Positions 1-9,944 are shown, counted from the stretch's first letter. The stretch: DNA of 33,446 nucleotides from an uncultured Methylibium sp. (GCF_902826655.1 NZ_CADEFR010000041.1:1-33446); one strand, 5' to 3'. The notes: generated from the letters alone by a model not told the origin. A program made the numbers and translations.

Positions 1-520
1 CCAGCTCTCGGGCGGCATGAAGCGCCGCGTGCTGGTGGCGCAGGCGCTGGTGCACCGCCCGCCGGTGATCGTGCTCGACGAGCCGACGGCCGGCGTCGAC
101 GTGGAGCTGCGCCAGACGCTGTGGCAGTTCATCGCGCGGCTCAACCGCGAGGGTCACACGGTGCTGCTGACCACCCACTACCTCGAGGAGGCCGAGGCGC
201 TGTGCGGCCGCATCGCGATGCTCAAGGCCGGCCGCGTCGTCGCGCTGGACCGCACCGCCAACCTGCTGGCCGGCACCGCCAGCACGATGCTGCGTTTCAA
301 GACCGACCAGGCCCTGCCGCCGGCCGTCGCCGCCCAGGCGCGGGTGACCGGCCGCATCGTGCAGCTGACGGCGCGCGACGCGGCCGAGGTCGAGACGCTG
401 CTGGCGGCGCTGCGCACGGCGGACGTCAAGGTCGAGGAGCTGGAGATCGGCCGGGCCGACCTGGAGGACGTGTTCCTCGAGATCATGCAGTCGTCGACCC
501 GCCCGGCGGAGCTGTCATGA
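1..520 (+). CDS. ABC transporter ATP-binding protein, ABC-2 type (5' truncated)
   Basis: This is the C-terminal part of an ABC ATPase whose start lies left of the window. The frame is open from base 2 and enters directly in the signature motif QLSGGMKRR. Walker B follows (VIVLDEPTAGVD), then the H-loop (LLTTHYLEEAE). After the nucleotide-binding domain there is a roughly 80-residue C-terminal extension ending near base 520, as in the DrrA/YadG branch of ABC-2 exporters. Walker A is not in view. The stop overlaps the permease start by 4 nt (ATGA), so the two are surely one transporter. The substrate cannot be read from the sequence. In Burkholderiales such a pair often sits between mla-type lipid-transport genes and murA; this is recollection of synteny, not visible here. 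Confidence 0.93.
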   Translation, partial: QLSGGMKRRVLVAQALVHRPPVIVLDEPTAGVDVELRQTLWQFIARLNREGHTVLLTTHYLEEAEALCGRIAMLKAGRVVALDRTANLLAGTASTMLRFKTDQALPPAVAAQARVTGRIVQLTARDAAEVETLLAALRTADVKVEELEIGRADLEDVFLEIMQSSTRPAELS

Positions 521-1272
521 CGGGATGGAGAACACTCCTCTACAAGGAGAGCCTGCGCTTCTGGAAGGTGAGCTTCCAGACCATCGCTGCGCCGGTGCTG
601 ACGGCCGTGCTCTACCTGCTGATCTTCGGCCACGTGCTGGAGGATCACGTCAAGGTCTTCGACCGCATCGGCTACACCAGCTTCCTGATCCCCGGGCTGG
701 TGATGATGAGCGTGCTGCAGAACGCCTTCGCCAACAGCAGTTCCTCGCTGATCCAGAGCAAGGTCACCGGCAACCTGGTGTTCCTGCTGGTGACACCGCT
801 GTCGCACTGGGCGTGGTTCGCGGCCTACGTCGGCGCCTCGGTGCTGCGCGGGCTGGTCGTCGGCGCCGGCGTGCTGGCCGTCACCGTGTGGTTCGCGCCG
901 CCGGGACTGGTCGAGCCCGGCTGGGTGCTGGTGTTCGCCGTGCTGGGCGCGGCGATGATGGGGGCGCTGGGCCTGGTGGCGGGGCTGTGGGCCGAGAAGT
1001 TCGACCAGATCGCGGCCTTCCAGAACTTCATCGTGATGCCGATGACCTTTCTGTCGGGCGTGTTCTATTCGGTCGACTCGCTGCCGGCCTTCTGGCAGGG
1101 CGCCAGCCACCTGAATCCCTTCTTCTACATGATCGACGGCTTCCGGCGCGGCTTCTTCGGCATCAGCGATGTGTCGCCCTGGATCAGCCTTGCGGTGGTG
1201 GCCGCGAGCTTCGCGATCGTGGCCGGCGTCGCGCTGCACCTGCTGAAGACCGGCTACAAGCTGCGCCATTGA
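517..1272 (+). CDS. ABC-2 type transporter permease
   Basis: A 251-residue integral membrane protein starting at the ATG that overlaps the ATPase stop. It has the ABC-2 permease pattern: a cytoplasmic N-terminus (MTGWRTLLYKESLRFWK), a first membrane segment (TIAAPVLTAVLYLLIFG), about six hydrophobic segments in all, and the family-typical stretch MPMTFLSGVFYSVDSLP followed by NPFFYMIDGFR near the C-terminus. It resembles YadH/NodJ-type exporters and forms the membrane half of the transporter with the upstream ATPase. The substrate is unknown. The next gene begins 26 nt downstream, so read-through into the bolA-type gene is likely. Confidence 0.93.
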   Translation: MTGWRTLLYKESLRFWKVSFQTIAAPVLTAVLYLLIFGHVLEDHVKVFDRIGYTSFLIPGLVMMSVLQNAFANSSSSLIQSKVTGNLVFLLVTPLSHWAWFAAYVGASVLRGLVVGAGVLAVTVWFAPPGLVEPGWVLVFAVLGAAMMGALGLVAGLWAEKFDQIAAFQNFIVMPMTFLSGVFYSVDSLPAFWQGASHLNPFFYMIDGFRRGFFGISDVSPWISLAVVAASFAIVAGVALHLLKTGYKLRH

Positions 1273-1298
1273 TCCGGCCCCGCCGATACACTCCTGCC

Positions 1299-1577
1299 AT
1301 GGCCGAACCGACCGCCGACGACGTGCAGCGCTACCTCGCGCAGGGGCTCGCCTGCGAGCACCTGCAGGTCGAGGGCGACGGGCGCCACTTCTTCGCCACC
1401 ATCGTCGCGGCCGAGTTCGACGGCCTCAGCCGCATCCAGCGCCACCAGCGCGTCTACGCCGCCCTGGGCGATAGAATGCGCGAACAAATCCACGCGCTGT
1501 CGATGAAGACGTTGACGCCGGCCGAATTCGCGCTGCAGGGCCCCGTGGCCCGCAGCGCCGTCGCCCACCACCACTGA
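1299..1577 (+). CDS. BolA/IbaG family protein
   Basis: A 92-residue protein with the BolA fold signature: [19 protein letters not shown], then [17 protein letters not shown], then [11 protein letters not shown], which matches the IbaG (YrbA) subgroup. Family members bind monothiol glutaredoxins and take part in Fe-S cluster trafficking; IbaG genes commonly lie just upstream of murA, as here. The tail beyond the conserved domain is unusual and ends in three consecutive CAC histidine codons (1566-1574) before the stop. The preceding gene ends 26 nt upstream and murA begins 95 nt downstream. ibaG is the likely name, given the murA context. Confidence 0.9.
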   Translation: MAEPTADDVQRYLAQGLACEHLQVEGDGRHFFATIVAAEFDGLSRIQRHQRVYAALGDRMREQIHALSMKTLTPAEFALQGPVARSAVAHHH

Positions 1578-1582
1578 ACACG

Positions 1583-1630
1583 GGCCGCCCTGTTGGCGCG
1601 GCCTGTGCGCTCCCTCGTTGCCGAGGGCGG
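1583..1630 (+). other. Two adjacent hairpins between bolA and murA
   Basis: The 95-nt gap before murA holds a 6-bp stem (1583-1588 with 1598-1603, 9-nt loop) and a second perfect 6-bp stem (1612-1617 with 1622-1627, loop TTGC). An alternative pairing, CCGCCC at 1585-1590 with GGGCGG at 1625-1630, would exclude both. There is no T-tract, so it is not a standard intrinsic terminator. In DNA this GC-rich such pairings arise easily by chance. Confidence 0.3.
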
Positions 1631-1672
1631 GTCGTGCAGGCGCGTGGATGGGGCGGTTGACGCAACCGCACC

Positions 1673-2941
1673 ATGGACAAACTTCTCATCCGCGGTGGCC
1701 GGCCCCTGAAGGGCGAGGTCCCGATCTCCGGCGCCAAGAACGCGGCGCTGCCGGAACTGTGCGCCGCGCTGCTGACCGACGAGCCGGTCACGCTGCACAA
1801 CGTGCCCAGCCTGCAGGACGTGGCGACGACGCTGAAGCTGCTGCGCAACATGGGTGCGAGCGCCGAGCGCAGCACCGATCGCCCCGATGTCGTGAGCATC
1901 GACGCCAGCCGTGTCACCAGCCCCGAGGCGCCGTACGACCTGGTCAAGACCATGCGCGCCTCGATCCTGGTGCTGGGGCCGCTGCTGGCGCGCTTCGGCG
2001 AGGCCACGGTGTCGCTGCCGGGCGGCTGCGCCATCGGTTCGCGGCCGGTGGATCAGCACATCAAGGGCCTGCAGGCGATGGGCGCGCAGATCAGCGTCGA
2101 GCACGGCTACATCCTCGCCAAGGCACCGCAGGGCCTGAAGGGCGCCCGCATCACGACCGACATGGTCACCGTGACCGGCACCGAGAACCTGCTGATGGCC
2201 GCGACCCTGGCCGACGGCGAGACGGTGCTCGAGAACGCGGCCCGCGAGCCCGAGATTCCGGACCTGGCCGAGCTGCTGATCGCGATGGGCGCCCGCATCG
2301 AAGGCCAGGGCACGAGCCAGATCCGCATCCAGGGCGTGAAGCGCCTGCACGCACCGGCCGGGGGGCACCGCATCGTGCCCGACCGCATCGAGGCCGGTAC
2401 CTTCCTGTGCGCGGTGGCGGCGACCGGCGGCGACGTGCTGCTGAAGGGCGCGCGCAGCGACCACCTGGACGCGGTGATCGAGAAGCTGCGCGAGGCCGGC
2501 GCCCAGGTCGAGGCGGAGGGTGGCGGCGTGCGCGTGCGCTCCGACGGCCGGCTCAAGGCGGTGGGTTTCCGCACCAGCGAGTACCCGGCGTTCCCCACCG
2601 ACATGCAGGCGCAGTTCATGGCGCTGGACTGCGTGGCCGACGGCACGGCGCTCGTCACCGAGACGATCTTCGAGAACCGCTTCATGCACGTCAACGAACT
2701 GGTGCGCCTGGGCGCCCGCATCGAGGTCGACGGCCACACCGCGGTCGTCACCGGCGTGCCGCAGCTGTCGGGGGCCACGGTGATGGCCACCGACCTGCGC
2801 GCCTCGGCCGGCCTGGTCATCGCCGGCCTGGTGGCCGATGGCGAGACCGTGGTCGACCGCATCTACCACCTCGATCGCGGCTACGACCGGATGGAAGCCA
2901 AGCTGCGCGGCCTGGGGGCCGACATCGAGCGCATGAAATGA
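1673..2941 (+). CDS. murA: UDP-N-acetylglucosamine 1-carboxyvinyltransferase
   Basis: MurA, 422 residues, the usual family length. It transfers enolpyruvate from PEP to UDP-GlcNAc, the first committed cytoplasmic step of peptidoglycan synthesis and the target of fosfomycin. The start MDKLLIRGG is standard, and Lys22-Asn23 (SGAKNAALP) matches the PEP/UDP-sugar contact. The catalytic loop is [15 protein letters not shown] with the nucleophilic Cys at 119, so the enzyme should be of the fosfomycin-sensitive Cys type. Repeated inside-out alpha/beta barrels are supported by the RGLGADI-type C-terminus. Its stop overlaps the hisG start by 4 nt, which ties cell-wall synthesis to the his operon translationally, an arrangement known in beta- and other proteobacteria. 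Confidence 0.98.
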   Translation: MDKLLIRGGRPLKGEVPISGAKNAALPELCAALLTDEPVTLHNVPSLQDVATTLKLLRNMGASAERSTDRPDVVSIDASRVTSPEAPYDLVKTMRASILVLGPLLARFGEATVSLPGGCAIGSRPVDQHIKGLQAMGAQISVEHGYILAKAPQGLKGARITTDMVTVTGTENLLMAATLADGETVLENAAREPEIPDLAELLIAMGARIEGQGTSQIRIQGVKRLHAPAGGHRIVPDRIEAGTFLCAVAATGGDVLLKGARSDHLDAVIEKLREAGAQVEAEGGGVRVRSDGRLKAVGFRTSEYPAFPTDMQAQFMALDCVADGTALVTETIFENRFMHVNELVRLGARIEVDGHTAVVTGVPQLSGATVMATDLRASAGLVIAGLVADGETVVDRIYHLDRGYDRMEAKLRGLGADIERMK

Positions 2942-3585
2942 GCGGCATCACCCTCGCACTCTCCAAAGGCCGCATCTTCGACGAGTCGCTGCCGCTGCTG
3001 AAGGCCGCCGGCATCGAGGTCACCGAGGACCCCGAGCGCTCGCGCAAGCTGATCCTGCCGACGACGCGGCCGGAGGTGCGCGTGGTGCTGGTGCGTGCGA
3101 CCGACGTGCCGACCTACGTGCAGCACGGCGGCGCCGACCTCGGCGTGGCCGGGCTCGACATCCTGCTCGAGCACGGCGGCCAGGGCCTCTACCAGCCGCT
3201 CGACCTGCGCATCGCGAAATGCCGCATGAGCGTGGCCACCCGCGCCGACTTCGACTATGCGGCCGCCGTGAAGCAGGGCTCGCGCATCCGCGTCGCGACC
3301 AAGTACGTCGGCGTCGCACGCGACCACTTCGCCGACAAGGGCGTGCACGTCGACCTGATCAAGCTCTACGGGTCGATGGAGCTTGCGCCGCTGACCGGGC
3401 TGGCCGACGCGATCGTCGACCTGGTGTCGACCGGCAGCACGCTGAAGGCCAACGCGCTGCACGAGGTCGAGAAGATCATGGACATCTCCTCGCGGCTGGT
3501 CGTGAACCAGGCGGCGCTCAAGCTCAAGCGCGAGCCGATCCGCGCGCTGATCGACGCCTTCGCCGCGGCCGTCGCCAAGGATTGA
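2938..3585 (+). CDS. hisG: ATP phosphoribosyltransferase, short form
   Basis: HisG catalyses the first step of histidine synthesis, ATP plus PRPP to phosphoribosyl-ATP. At 215 residues it is the short form, lacking the C-terminal ACT-like regulatory domain; short HisG enzymes work as a complex with the HisRS-like protein HisZ. Visible signatures are the N-terminal [18 protein letters not shown], the [17 protein letters not shown] segment, and [13 protein letters not shown], the PRPP-binding loop. The ATG lies in the murA stop (ATGA overlap). hisZ is not in this window, so it must lie elsewhere if the usual partnership holds. hisD follows after 2 nt. Confidence 0.97.
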   Translation: MSGITLALSKGRIFDESLPLLKAAGIEVTEDPERSRKLILPTTRPEVRVVLVRATDVPTYVQHGGADLGVAGLDILLEHGGQGLYQPLDLRIAKCRMSVATRADFDYAAAVKQGSRIRVATKYVGVARDHFADKGVHVDLIKLYGSMELAPLTGLADAIVDLVSTGSTLKANALHEVEKIMDISSRLVVNQAALKLKREPIRALIDAFAAAVAKD

Positions 3586-3587
3586 AC

Positions 3588-4898
3588 ATGGTCGCCGTCC
3601 GCCGCCTCGCCACCACGCAAGCCGACTTCGAGGCCGCGTTCCGGCGCGTGCTGCACTGGTCCGCCGAGACCGACGACGCGATCGAGCAGCGCGTGGCCGC
3701 GATCCTGGCCGACGTGCAGGTGCGCGGCGACGCGGCCGTGCTGGAGTGCACGGCACGCTTCGACGACCTGCAGGCCGCGTCGATGGCGGCGCTGGAACTG
3801 AAGGCCGACGACTTCGCGGCCGCCTTCGAGGCCATCACGCCGGCCCGGCGCGACGCGCTGCAGCAGGCCGCTGCCCGCATCCGCAGCTACCACGAGCGCC
3901 AGCTCGAGGCGACCGGCCGCAGCTGGAGCTACCGCGACGAGGACGGCACGCTCCTGGGCCAGAAGGTCACGCCGCTGGACCGGGTCGGCATCTACGTGCC
4001 CGGCGGCAAGGCGGCCTACCCGTCCAGCCTGCTGATGAACGCCGTGCCGGCCCGCGTGGCCGGTGTGGGCGAGATCGTGATGGTGGTGCCGACGCCGAAG
4101 GGCGAACGAAACCCCCTGGTGCTGGCCGCCGCGCACGTGGCCGGCGTCACCCGCGCCTTCACGATCGGCGGGGCGCAGGCGGTGGCCGCGCTGGCCTACG
4201 GCACGGCTGCCGTGCCCAAGGTCGACAAGATCACCGGCCCCGGCAACGCCTACGTGGCCAGCGCCAAGAAGCGCGTGTTCGGCACCGTCGGCATCGACAT
4301 GATCGCCGGCCCCAGCGAGATCCTGGTGCTGGCCGACGGCACGACGCCGCCGGACTGGGTCGCGATGGACCTGTTCAGCCAGGCCGAGCACGACGAACTG
4401 GCGCAGAGCATCCTGCTGTGCCCCGACGCCGCCTACATCGACGCGGTGCAGCGCGAGATCGACCGCCTGCTGCCCGAGATGCCGCGCGCCGCGATCATCC
4501 GCGCCTCGCTCGAAGGGCGGGGCGCGCTGATCCACACGCGCTCGATGGACGAGGCCTGCGAGATCAGCAACCGCATCGCGCCGGAGCACCTGGAAGTCAG
4601 CTCGGCCGACCCGCAACGCTGGGAGCCGCTGCTGCGCCACGCCGGCGCGATCTTCCTCGGTGCCTACACGAGCGAGTCGCTGGGCGACTACTGTGCCGGC
4701 CCCAACCATGTGCTGCCGACCTCGGGCACGGCGCGCTTTTCCTCGCCGCTGGGGGTCTACGACTTCCAGAAGCGCAGCAGCCTGATCGAGGTGAGCGAGC
4801 AGGGCGCGCAGGTGCTGGGCACGATCGCCGCCGAGCTGGCCCATGGCGAAGGTCTGCAGGCGCACGCGCGTGCGGCCGAGATGAGGCTCAAGCGATGA
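3588..4898 (+). CDS. hisD: Histidinol dehydrogenase
   Basis: HisD, 436 residues, oxidises L-histidinol to L-histidine in two NAD-dependent steps, the end of the pathway. The start ATG is 2 nt after the hisG stop. Family blocks are clear: [58 protein letters not shown], the zinc-site region [12 protein letters not shown], and [10 protein letters not shown] followed by [19 protein letters not shown]. The active-site Glu-His pair lies in APEHLE. No domain fusion is seen. The stop overlaps hisC by 4 nt. Confidence 0.98.
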   Translation: MVAVRRLATTQADFEAAFRRVLHWSAETDDAIEQRVAAILADVQVRGDAAVLECTARFDDLQAASMAALELKADDFAAAFEAITPARRDALQQAAARIRSYHERQLEATGRSWSYRDEDGTLLGQKVTPLDRVGIYVPGGKAAYPSSLLMNAVPARVAGVGEIVMVVPTPKGERNPLVLAAAHVAGVTRAFTIGGAQAVAALAYGTAAVPKVDKITGPGNAYVASAKKRVFGTVGIDMIAGPSEILVLADGTTPPDWVAMDLFSQAEHDELAQSILLCPDAAYIDAVQREIDRLLPEMPRAAIIRASLEGRGALIHTRSMDEACEISNRIAPEHLEVSSADPQRWEPLLRHAGAIFLGAYTSESLGDYCAGPNHVLPTSGTARFSSPLGVYDFQKRSSLIEVSEQGAQVLGTIAAELAHGEGLQAHARAAEMRLKR

Positions 4899-5998
4899 GC
4901 GACCAGCCGCTCGCGCCCCTGGCGCCGCGTCTGGCGCGCTTCCTGCGCCAGGACGTGCAGTCCATGCACGCCTACGCGATCCAGCCCTCGGCGGGCTACG
5001 TGAAGCTCGATGCGATGGAGAACCCGCACCGCCTGCCAGCCGTACTGCAGGCCGAGCTGGGACAGCGCCTCGGCGCGCTGGCGCTCAATCGCTACCCCGG
5101 GACGCGCACCGACGAACTGCGCGCCGCGCTGGCCCGCCACGCCGGCATGCCCGAGGGCTGCGCGCTGATGCTGGGCAACGGCTCGGACGAACTCATCTCG
5201 CTGCTGGCGATGGCCTGCGATGTCCCCGGCGCGACCGTGCTGGCGCCGCTGCCGGGCTTCGTGATGTACGAGATGTCGGCGAAGCTGCAAGGCCTGCGCT
5301 TCATCGGCGTGCCGCTGACGGCCGATTTCGAGCTCGACGAGGCCGCGATGCTGGCGGCCGTGCGCGAGCACCGCCCGGCGATCACCTACCTCGCCTATCC
5401 GAACAACCCGACCGCGAACCTCTGGGACGACGCGGTGATCGAGCGCATCGTCGAAGCGGTGCACGAGCACGGCGGCCTGGTGGTGATGGACGAGGCCTAC
5501 CAGCCCTTCGCGAGCCGCAGCTACCTCGAGCGGCTGGCTCGGCACGACCACGTGCTGCTGATGCGCACGCTCAGCAAGTTCGGCCTGGCCGGCGTGCGCC
5601 TGGGTTACCTGATCGGGCCGGCCGCGCTGGTGGCCGAGATCGACAAGGTCCGCCCGCCGTACAACGTGAGCGTGCTGAACTGCGAGGCGGCGCTGTTCGC
5701 GCTGGAGCACGAGGATGAGTTCGCGCACCAGGCCGCCGCGCTGCGCAGCGAGCGCACGCGGCTGGTCGCCGCGCTGCGCGCCATGCCCGGCGTCACGCCC
5801 CACCCGAGCGAGGCCAACATGGTGCTGGTGCGCGTGCCCGATGCGAAGGCCGTCTTCGACGGCCTCAAGGCGCGCGGCGTGCTGGTCAAGAACGTCTCCG
5901 GCCTGCACCCTTTGCTGGCGAACTGCCTGCGCCTCACCGTCGGCCTTCCGGCCGAGAACGACCAGATGATCGCGGCCCTGAAAGGCATCCTGTCATGA
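4895..5998 (+). CDS. hisC: Histidinol-phosphate aminotransferase
   Basis: HisC, 367 residues, a PLP-dependent class I/II aminotransferase that converts imidazole-acetol phosphate and glutamate to histidinol phosphate. Motifs include [12 protein letters not shown] near residue 93, [10 protein letters not shown] (about 168-177), the PLP-ring aspartate in [10 protein letters not shown] (D199) and the Schiff-base lysine in [16 protein letters not shown] (K228). The N-terminal [13 protein letters not shown] and [11 protein letters not shown] are typical of proteobacterial HisC. Start and stop overlap hisD and hisB by 4 nt each. Confidence 0.97.
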   Translation: MSDQPLAPLAPRLARFLRQDVQSMHAYAIQPSAGYVKLDAMENPHRLPAVLQAELGQRLGALALNRYPGTRTDELRAALARHAGMPEGCALMLGNGSDELISLLAMACDVPGATVLAPLPGFVMYEMSAKLQGLRFIGVPLTADFELDEAAMLAAVREHRPAITYLAYPNNPTANLWDDAVIERIVEAVHEHGGLVVMDEAYQPFASRSYLERLARHDHVLLMRTLSKFGLAGVRLGYLIGPAALVAEIDKVRPPYNVSVLNCEAALFALEHEDEFAHQAAALRSERTRLVAALRAMPGVTPHPSEANMVLVRVPDAKAVFDGLKARGVLVKNVSGLHPLLANCLRLTVGLPAENDQMIAALKGILS

Positions 5999-6594
5999 CC
6001 GAACCTCATCGCATCGCCGAAGTCCGCCGCGACACCGCCGAAACCAGGATCCGCGTCCGCATCGACCTCGACGGCAGCGGCGTCGCCAAGCTCGCCACCG
6101 GCATCGGCTTCTTCGACCACATGCTGGACCAGCTGGCGCGCCACGGCCTGATCGACCTGGAGATCGACTGCCAGGGTGACCTGCACATCGACGGCCATCA
6201 CACGGTGGAGGATGTCGGCATCACCGTCGGCCAGGCCTTCGCCAAGGCGGTCGGCGACAAGAAGGGCATCCGCCGCTACGGCCATGCCTACGTGCCGCTG
6301 GACGAGGCGCTGTCGCGCGTGGTGGTCGACTTCTCCGGCCGCCCCGGGCTGCACATGCGCGTGCCCTTCAAGGCCGGGATGATCGGTGCGCTGGACACCC
6401 AGCTGGTCTACGAGTTCTTCCAGGGCTTCGTCAACCACGCCGGCGTCACGCTGCACATCGACAACCTGTTCGGCGACAACGCCCACCACCAGTGCGAGAC
6501 GGTGTTCAAGGCCTTCGCGCGGGCGCTGCGCATGGCGCTGGAGCGCGATCCGCGGATGGCGGGCGTCATACCGTCCACCAAGGGCAGTCTCTAG
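5995..6594 (+). CDS. hisB: Imidazoleglycerol-phosphate dehydratase
   Basis: HisB, 199 residues, dehydrates imidazoleglycerol phosphate to imidazole-acetol phosphate. It is the monofunctional form: there is no N-terminal HAD-type histidinol-phosphatase domain of the E. coli kind, so histidinol phosphatase must be supplied by another gene. The Mn-binding histidine clusters are present: [27 protein letters not shown], and the second-half copy ending in NAHHQCE. The ATG overlaps the hisC stop, and hisH follows after 4 nt. Confidence 0.97.
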   Translation: MTEPHRIAEVRRDTAETRIRVRIDLDGSGVAKLATGIGFFDHMLDQLARHGLIDLEIDCQGDLHIDGHHTVEDVGITVGQAFAKAVGDKKGIRRYGHAYVPLDEALSRVVVDFSGRPGLHMRVPFKAGMIGALDTQLVYEFFQGFVNHAGVTLHIDNLFGDNAHHQCETVFKAFARALRMALERDPRMAGVIPSTKGSL

Positions 6595-6598
6595 CCTC

Positions 6599-7252
6599 AT
6601 GAGAACGGTCGCCGTCGTCGACTACGGCATGGGCAACCTGCACTCCGTCTCGCAGGCGGTGATCCATGCGGCGACGTCCACGGACGTGACCGTCGTGGTC
6701 ACCGCCGATCCCGCCGTCGTGCGGGCGGCCGAGCGTGTCGTGCTGCCCGGCCAGGGCGCGATGCGCGACTGCATGCGCGAGTTGCGCGAGGCCCACGATG
6801 GCGCGCTGCTCGCCGCGGTGCTGGACGCCGCGGCCAGCAAGCCGTTGATGGGCGTCTGCGTGGGCATGCAGATGCTGCTGGACCACAGCGAGGAGCAGGA
6901 CACGCCGGGCCTGGGCCTGATCCCCGGCCGGGTGAGGCGCTTCCGGCTGGAGGGTCAGACGCAGCCCGACGGCAGCCGCTACAAGGTGCCGCAGATGGGC
7001 TGGAACCGCGTCCGCCAGGCCCGGCCCCACGCCCTGTGGGTCGGCGTGCCCGACGACAGCTGGTTCTACTTCGTGCACAGCTACTACGCCGTGCCGGCCG
7101 AGGCGGTCCACAGCAGTGGCGAAACCGAGTACGGCGCGCGCTTTACCAGCGCGGTGGCGCGCGATAACATTTTTGCCACCCAGTTCCACCCCGAGAAGAG
7201 CGCCGCACACGGCCTGGCCCTGTACCGCAATTTCCTCGACTGGCGTCCCTGA
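6599..7252 (+). CDS. hisH: Imidazole glycerol phosphate synthase, glutaminase subunit
   Basis: HisH, 217 residues, a class I glutamine amidotransferase that releases ammonia from glutamine and channels it to HisF. The catalytic triad is visible: Cys87 in [10 protein letters not shown], then His197 and Glu199 in FHPEKS. The N-terminus [14 protein letters not shown] is diagnostic. A PGQGAM loop stands where many homologues have PGVGAF. The partner HisF is encoded 0.8 kb downstream with hisA between. The start ATG is 4 nt after hisB. Confidence 0.97.
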   Translation: MRTVAVVDYGMGNLHSVSQAVIHAATSTDVTVVVTADPAVVRAAERVVLPGQGAMRDCMRELREAHDGALLAAVLDAAASKPLMGVCVGMQMLLDHSEEQDTPGLGLIPGRVRRFRLEGQTQPDGSRYKVPQMGWNRVRQARPHALWVGVPDDSWFYFVHSYYAVPAEAVHSSGETEYGARFTSAVARDNIFATQFHPEKSAAHGLALYRNFLDWRP

Positions 7253-7287
7253 CCGACCCGCTCCCTGCCGATATCCCGCTGCCGGCC

Positions 7288-8034
7288 ATGCTGCTGATTC
7301 CCGCGATCGACCTGAAAGACGGCCGCTGCGTTCGCCTGAAGCAGGGCGACATGGAGGCTTCCACGACCTTCGGCGAGGACCCGGCCGCCATGGCGCGGCG
7401 CTGGCTCGATGCCGGCGCGCGCCGGCTGCACCTGGTGGACCTGAACGGCGCCTTCGCCGGCAAGCCGGTCAACGAGCCGGCGATCAAGGCCATCCTGGCG
7501 GAGGTGGGCGACGAGATCCCGGTGCAGCTGGGCGGTGGCATCCGCGACCTCGACACCATCGAGCGCTACCTCGACGACGGCCTGTCCTTCGTCATCATCG
7601 GCACCGCGGCGGTCAAGAACCCGGGTTTCCTGCGCGATGCCTGCACGGCCTTCGGCGGCCACATCATCGTCGGCCTGGACGCCAAGGACGGCAAGGTCGC
7701 CACCGACGGCTGGAGCAAGCTGACCGGCCACGAGGTGATCGACCTGGCGCAAAAGTTCCAGGACTACGGCGTCGAGGGCGTGATCTACACCGACATCGGC
7801 CGCGACGGCATGCTCTCGGGCATCAACATCGAGGCCACCGTGAAGCTGGCGCAGGCGCTGAGCATTCCGGTGATCGCCTCCGGTGGCCTCAAGGGCCTGG
7901 CCGACATCGAGCGGCTGTGCGAGGTGGAAGGCGAGGGCGTCGAGGGCGTGATCTGCGGGCGGGCGATCTACACCGGCGACCTCGACTTCGCGGCGGCGCA
8001 GGCGCGAGCCGACGCCTTGAACGGCGAAGCTTGA
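7288..8034 (+). CDS. hisA: ProFAR isomerase
   Basis: HisA (1-(5-phosphoribosyl)-5-[(5-phosphoribosylamino)methylideneamino]imidazole-4-carboxamide isomerase), 248 residues, a (beta/alpha)8 barrel performing an Amadori rearrangement. The catalytic aspartates are D8 ([11 protein letters not shown]) and D131 ([10 protein letters not shown]). The phosphate-binding GGGIR and SGGLKG motifs mark the two half-barrels. I see no strong Shine-Dalgarno before the ATG, which is 35 nt after hisH. The stop shares one base with the hisF start (TGATG). Confidence 0.97.
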   Translation: MLLIPAIDLKDGRCVRLKQGDMEASTTFGEDPAAMARRWLDAGARRLHLVDLNGAFAGKPVNEPAIKAILAEVGDEIPVQLGGGIRDLDTIERYLDDGLSFVIIGTAAVKNPGFLRDACTAFGGHIIVGLDAKDGKVATDGWSKLTGHEVIDLAQKFQDYGVEGVIYTDIGRDGMLSGINIEATVKLAQALSIPVIASGGLKGLADIERLCEVEGEGVEGVICGRAIYTGDLDFAAAQARADALNGEA

Positions 8035-8798
8035 TGCTCGCCAAGCGCATCATCCCCTGCCTCGATGTCACCGGCGGCCGCGTCGTCAAGGGCGTCAACT
8101 TCGTCGAGTTGCGCGACGCCGGCGACCCGGTCGAGATCGCCGCGCGCTACAACGAGCAGGGCGCCGACGAGCTGACCTTCCTCGACATCACCGCCACCTC
8201 GGACGGCCGCGACCTCATCCTGCCGATCATCGAGGCGGTGGCCTCGCAGGTCTTCATCCCGCTGACCGTCGGCGGTGGCGTGCGCAGCGTCGACGACGTG
8301 CGCCGGCTGTTGAACGCCGGGGCCGACAAGGTCAGCTTCAACTCGGCCGCCGTCGCCGACCCGCAGGTCATCCGCGATGCTTCCGACAGGTACGGCGCGC
8401 AGTGCATCGTGGTCGCGATCGACGCCAAGTCGAAGGCCGACGGCGACGGTGGTTGGGAGGTCTACACCCACGGCGGGCGAAAGAACACCGGGATCGACGC
8501 TGTCGCCTGGGCGCGCCAGATGGCCGACCACGGCGCCGGCGAGATCTTGCTGACCAGCATGGACCGCGACGGCACGCAGATCGGCTTCAACCTGCCCTTG
8601 ACCCGCGCGGTCAGCGACGCGGTGTCCATTCCGGTGATCGCCTCCGGCGGCGTCGGCGCGCTGGAGCACCTGGCCGAGGGCATCCAGATCGGCGGCGCCG
8701 ACGCGGTGCTGGCCGCCAGCATCTTCCACTACGGGACCTTCACCGTCGGGCAGGCCAAGGCGCTGCTCGCCCAGCGTGGCATCCCGGTTCGTCTCTGA
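8034..8798 (+). CDS. hisF: Imidazole glycerol phosphate synthase, cyclase subunit
   Basis: HisF, 254 residues, a (beta/alpha)8 barrel homologous to HisA. It uses ammonia delivered by HisH to cyclise PRFAR into imidazole glycerol phosphate and AICAR. Catalytic aspartates D11 ([16 protein letters not shown]) and D130 (IVVAIDAKS) are in place, along with the GGGVRSVDD and ASGGVG phosphate loops and LTSMDRDGT. The start overlaps the hisA stop by one base, so it is probably read by re-initiating ribosomes. Confidence 0.98.
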   Translation: MLAKRIIPCLDVTGGRVVKGVNFVELRDAGDPVEIAARYNEQGADELTFLDITATSDGRDLILPIIEAVASQVFIPLTVGGGVRSVDDVRRLLNAGADKVSFNSAAVADPQVIRDASDRYGAQCIVVAIDAKSKADGDGGWEVYTHGGRKNTGIDAVAWARQMADHGAGEILLTSMDRDGTQIGFNLPLTRAVSDAVSIPVIASGGVGALEHLAEGIQIGGADAVLAASIFHYGTFTVGQAKALLAQRGIPVRL

Positions 8799-8815
8799 CC
8801 GCTAAACTGCCCAGC

Positions 8816-9205
8816 ATGAGCTGGCTTGACGACATTGCCTGGGACCGCGACGGCCTGTTGCCGGTGATCGCGCAGGAGGCGTCGAGCGGCGACGTTCTGA
8901 TGTTCGCCTGGATGAACCGCGAGGCGCTGGCGCGCACCGCCGAACTCGGCGAGGCCGTCTACTGGAGCCGGTCGCGCGGCCGCCTGTGGCACAAGGGCGA
9001 GGAGAGCGGCCACATCCAGAAGGTGCGCGACATGCGACTGGACTGCGACAGCGACGTGCTGCTGCTCAAGGTCGACCAGCTCGGCCACGATCCGACCATC
9101 GCCTGCCACACGGGCCGCCACAGCTGCTTCTACCAGCGCTACGAGAGCGGCACCTGGCAGGCCGTCGAGCCGGTGCTGGAGGATCCGGAGCGCATCTACA
9201 GATGA
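8816..9205 (+). CDS. hisI: Phosphoribosyl-AMP cyclohydrolase
   Basis: HisI, 129 residues, opens the adenine ring of phosphoribosyl-AMP (third pathway step). It is separate from HisE, unlike the fused E. coli enzyme. Zinc and magnesium ligands are visible in [13 protein letters not shown] and [25 protein letters not shown] and [17 protein letters not shown] are family signatures. It lies 17 nt after hisF and overlaps hisE by 4 nt. It is also called hisI1 in genomes with split genes. Confidence 0.97.
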   Translation: MSWLDDIAWDRDGLLPVIAQEASSGDVLMFAWMNREALARTAELGEAVYWSRSRGRLWHKGEESGHIQKVRDMRLDCDSDVLLLKVDQLGHDPTIACHTGRHSCFYQRYESGTWQAVEPVLEDPERIYR

Positions 9206-9558
9206 GCGGCCCCACGTCCGACGACACCCTGGCGCGCCTCGCCGCCGTGATCGACGCGCGCCGCACCGGCGACCCCGACAAGAGCTATGTCGCGCGCCTG
9301 TTCCACAAGGGCAGCGACGCGATCCTCAAGAAGATCGGCGAGGAGGCGACCGAGCTGGTGATGGCCGCCAAGGACGGCGACCGCCAGAAGATCGTCTACG
9401 AGACCGCCGACCTGTGGTTCCACTCGATGATCGCGCTGGCGCAGTTCGGCCTGACGCCGGCCGAGGTGCTGGCCGAGCTGGAGCGGCGCGAGGGTTTGTC
9501 GGGTCTGGAAGAATTCGCGGCACGCAAGGCACAGGACCGGGAGGCCAAGGGCATATGA
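9202..9558 (+). CDS. hisE: Phosphoribosyl-ATP pyrophosphatase
   Basis: HisE, 118 residues, hydrolyses phosphoribosyl-ATP to phosphoribosyl-AMP (second pathway step). It is an all-alpha MazG-like fold. The family blocks [20 protein letters not shown] and ATELVMAAK carry the acidic metal-binding residues, followed by [13 protein letters not shown]. The start overlaps hisI and the stop overlaps the next gene, a small membrane protein, each by 4 nt. Confidence 0.96.
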   Translation: MSGPTSDDTLARLAAVIDARRTGDPDKSYVARLFHKGSDAILKKIGEEATELVMAAKDGDRQKIVYETADLWFHSMIALAQFGLTPAEVLAELERREGLSGLEEFAARKAQDREAKGI

Positions 9559-9932
9559 ATACCGTGATCGACAACGGCGAACGCGAGCGTTCGCTCAAGA
9601 CCGTCGGCACCATCAGCTACCTGCTGCACCTGATCGTCGCGGTCGGGGCGGTGATCCCGAGCTTCCAGCCCGGCATCGCGCTGCTGGTGATCGCCTTCAT
9701 CATCGACGTCGTCAAGAAGGACGAGGCGGCCGGGACCTGGCAGGCGTCCCACTTCAGCTGGCGCATCCGCAGCGTGCTGTGGGCCGGCGGGCTGTACCTG
9801 GTGACGCTGCCGCTGTGGTTCCTGCTGGTGCTGCCGGGCTACATCGCTTGGATCCTCATCTCGATCTGGTTCCTCTACCGCGTCATCCGCGGCTGGCTCA
9901 ACCTCAACGGCAACCAGCCGATGCCGACCTGA
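9555..9932 (+). CDS. DUF4870-like small membrane protein
   Basis: A 125-residue protein with a polar N-terminus and about three hydrophobic segments: [20 protein letters not shown], then [13 protein letters not shown], then a long [20 protein letters not shown] followed by [13 protein letters not shown]. This layout fits DUF4870, a family of unknown function. Its ATG lies in the hisE stop codon (ATGA), so translation is coupled to the his operon, although nothing in it suggests histidine metabolism. The same small gene is, as I recall, commonly found between hisE and the HIT gene in Burkholderiales. I infer no function. Confidence 0.85.
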   Translation: MNTVIDNGERERSLKTVGTISYLLHLIVAVGAVIPSFQPGIALLVIAFIIDVVKKDEAAGTWQASHFSWRIRSVLWAGGLYLVTLPLWFLLVLPGYIAWILISIWFLYRVIRGWLNLNGNQPMPT

Positions 9933-9944
9933 ATCGCATCGACC

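Noticed and set aside
1472-1477. TAGAAT inside the bolA-type gene, identical to the -10 candidates before tatA and petA
   Set aside because: It encodes part of the conserved GDRM segment and no -35 is visible; it is some 195 nt from murA. A murA promoter here cannot be excluded but is not supported.
1454-4865. Long minus-strand frames opposite murA and hisD (1454-2869, 3366-4865)
   Set aside because: They are shadows of strongly conserved plus-strand genes with antisense-type composition.
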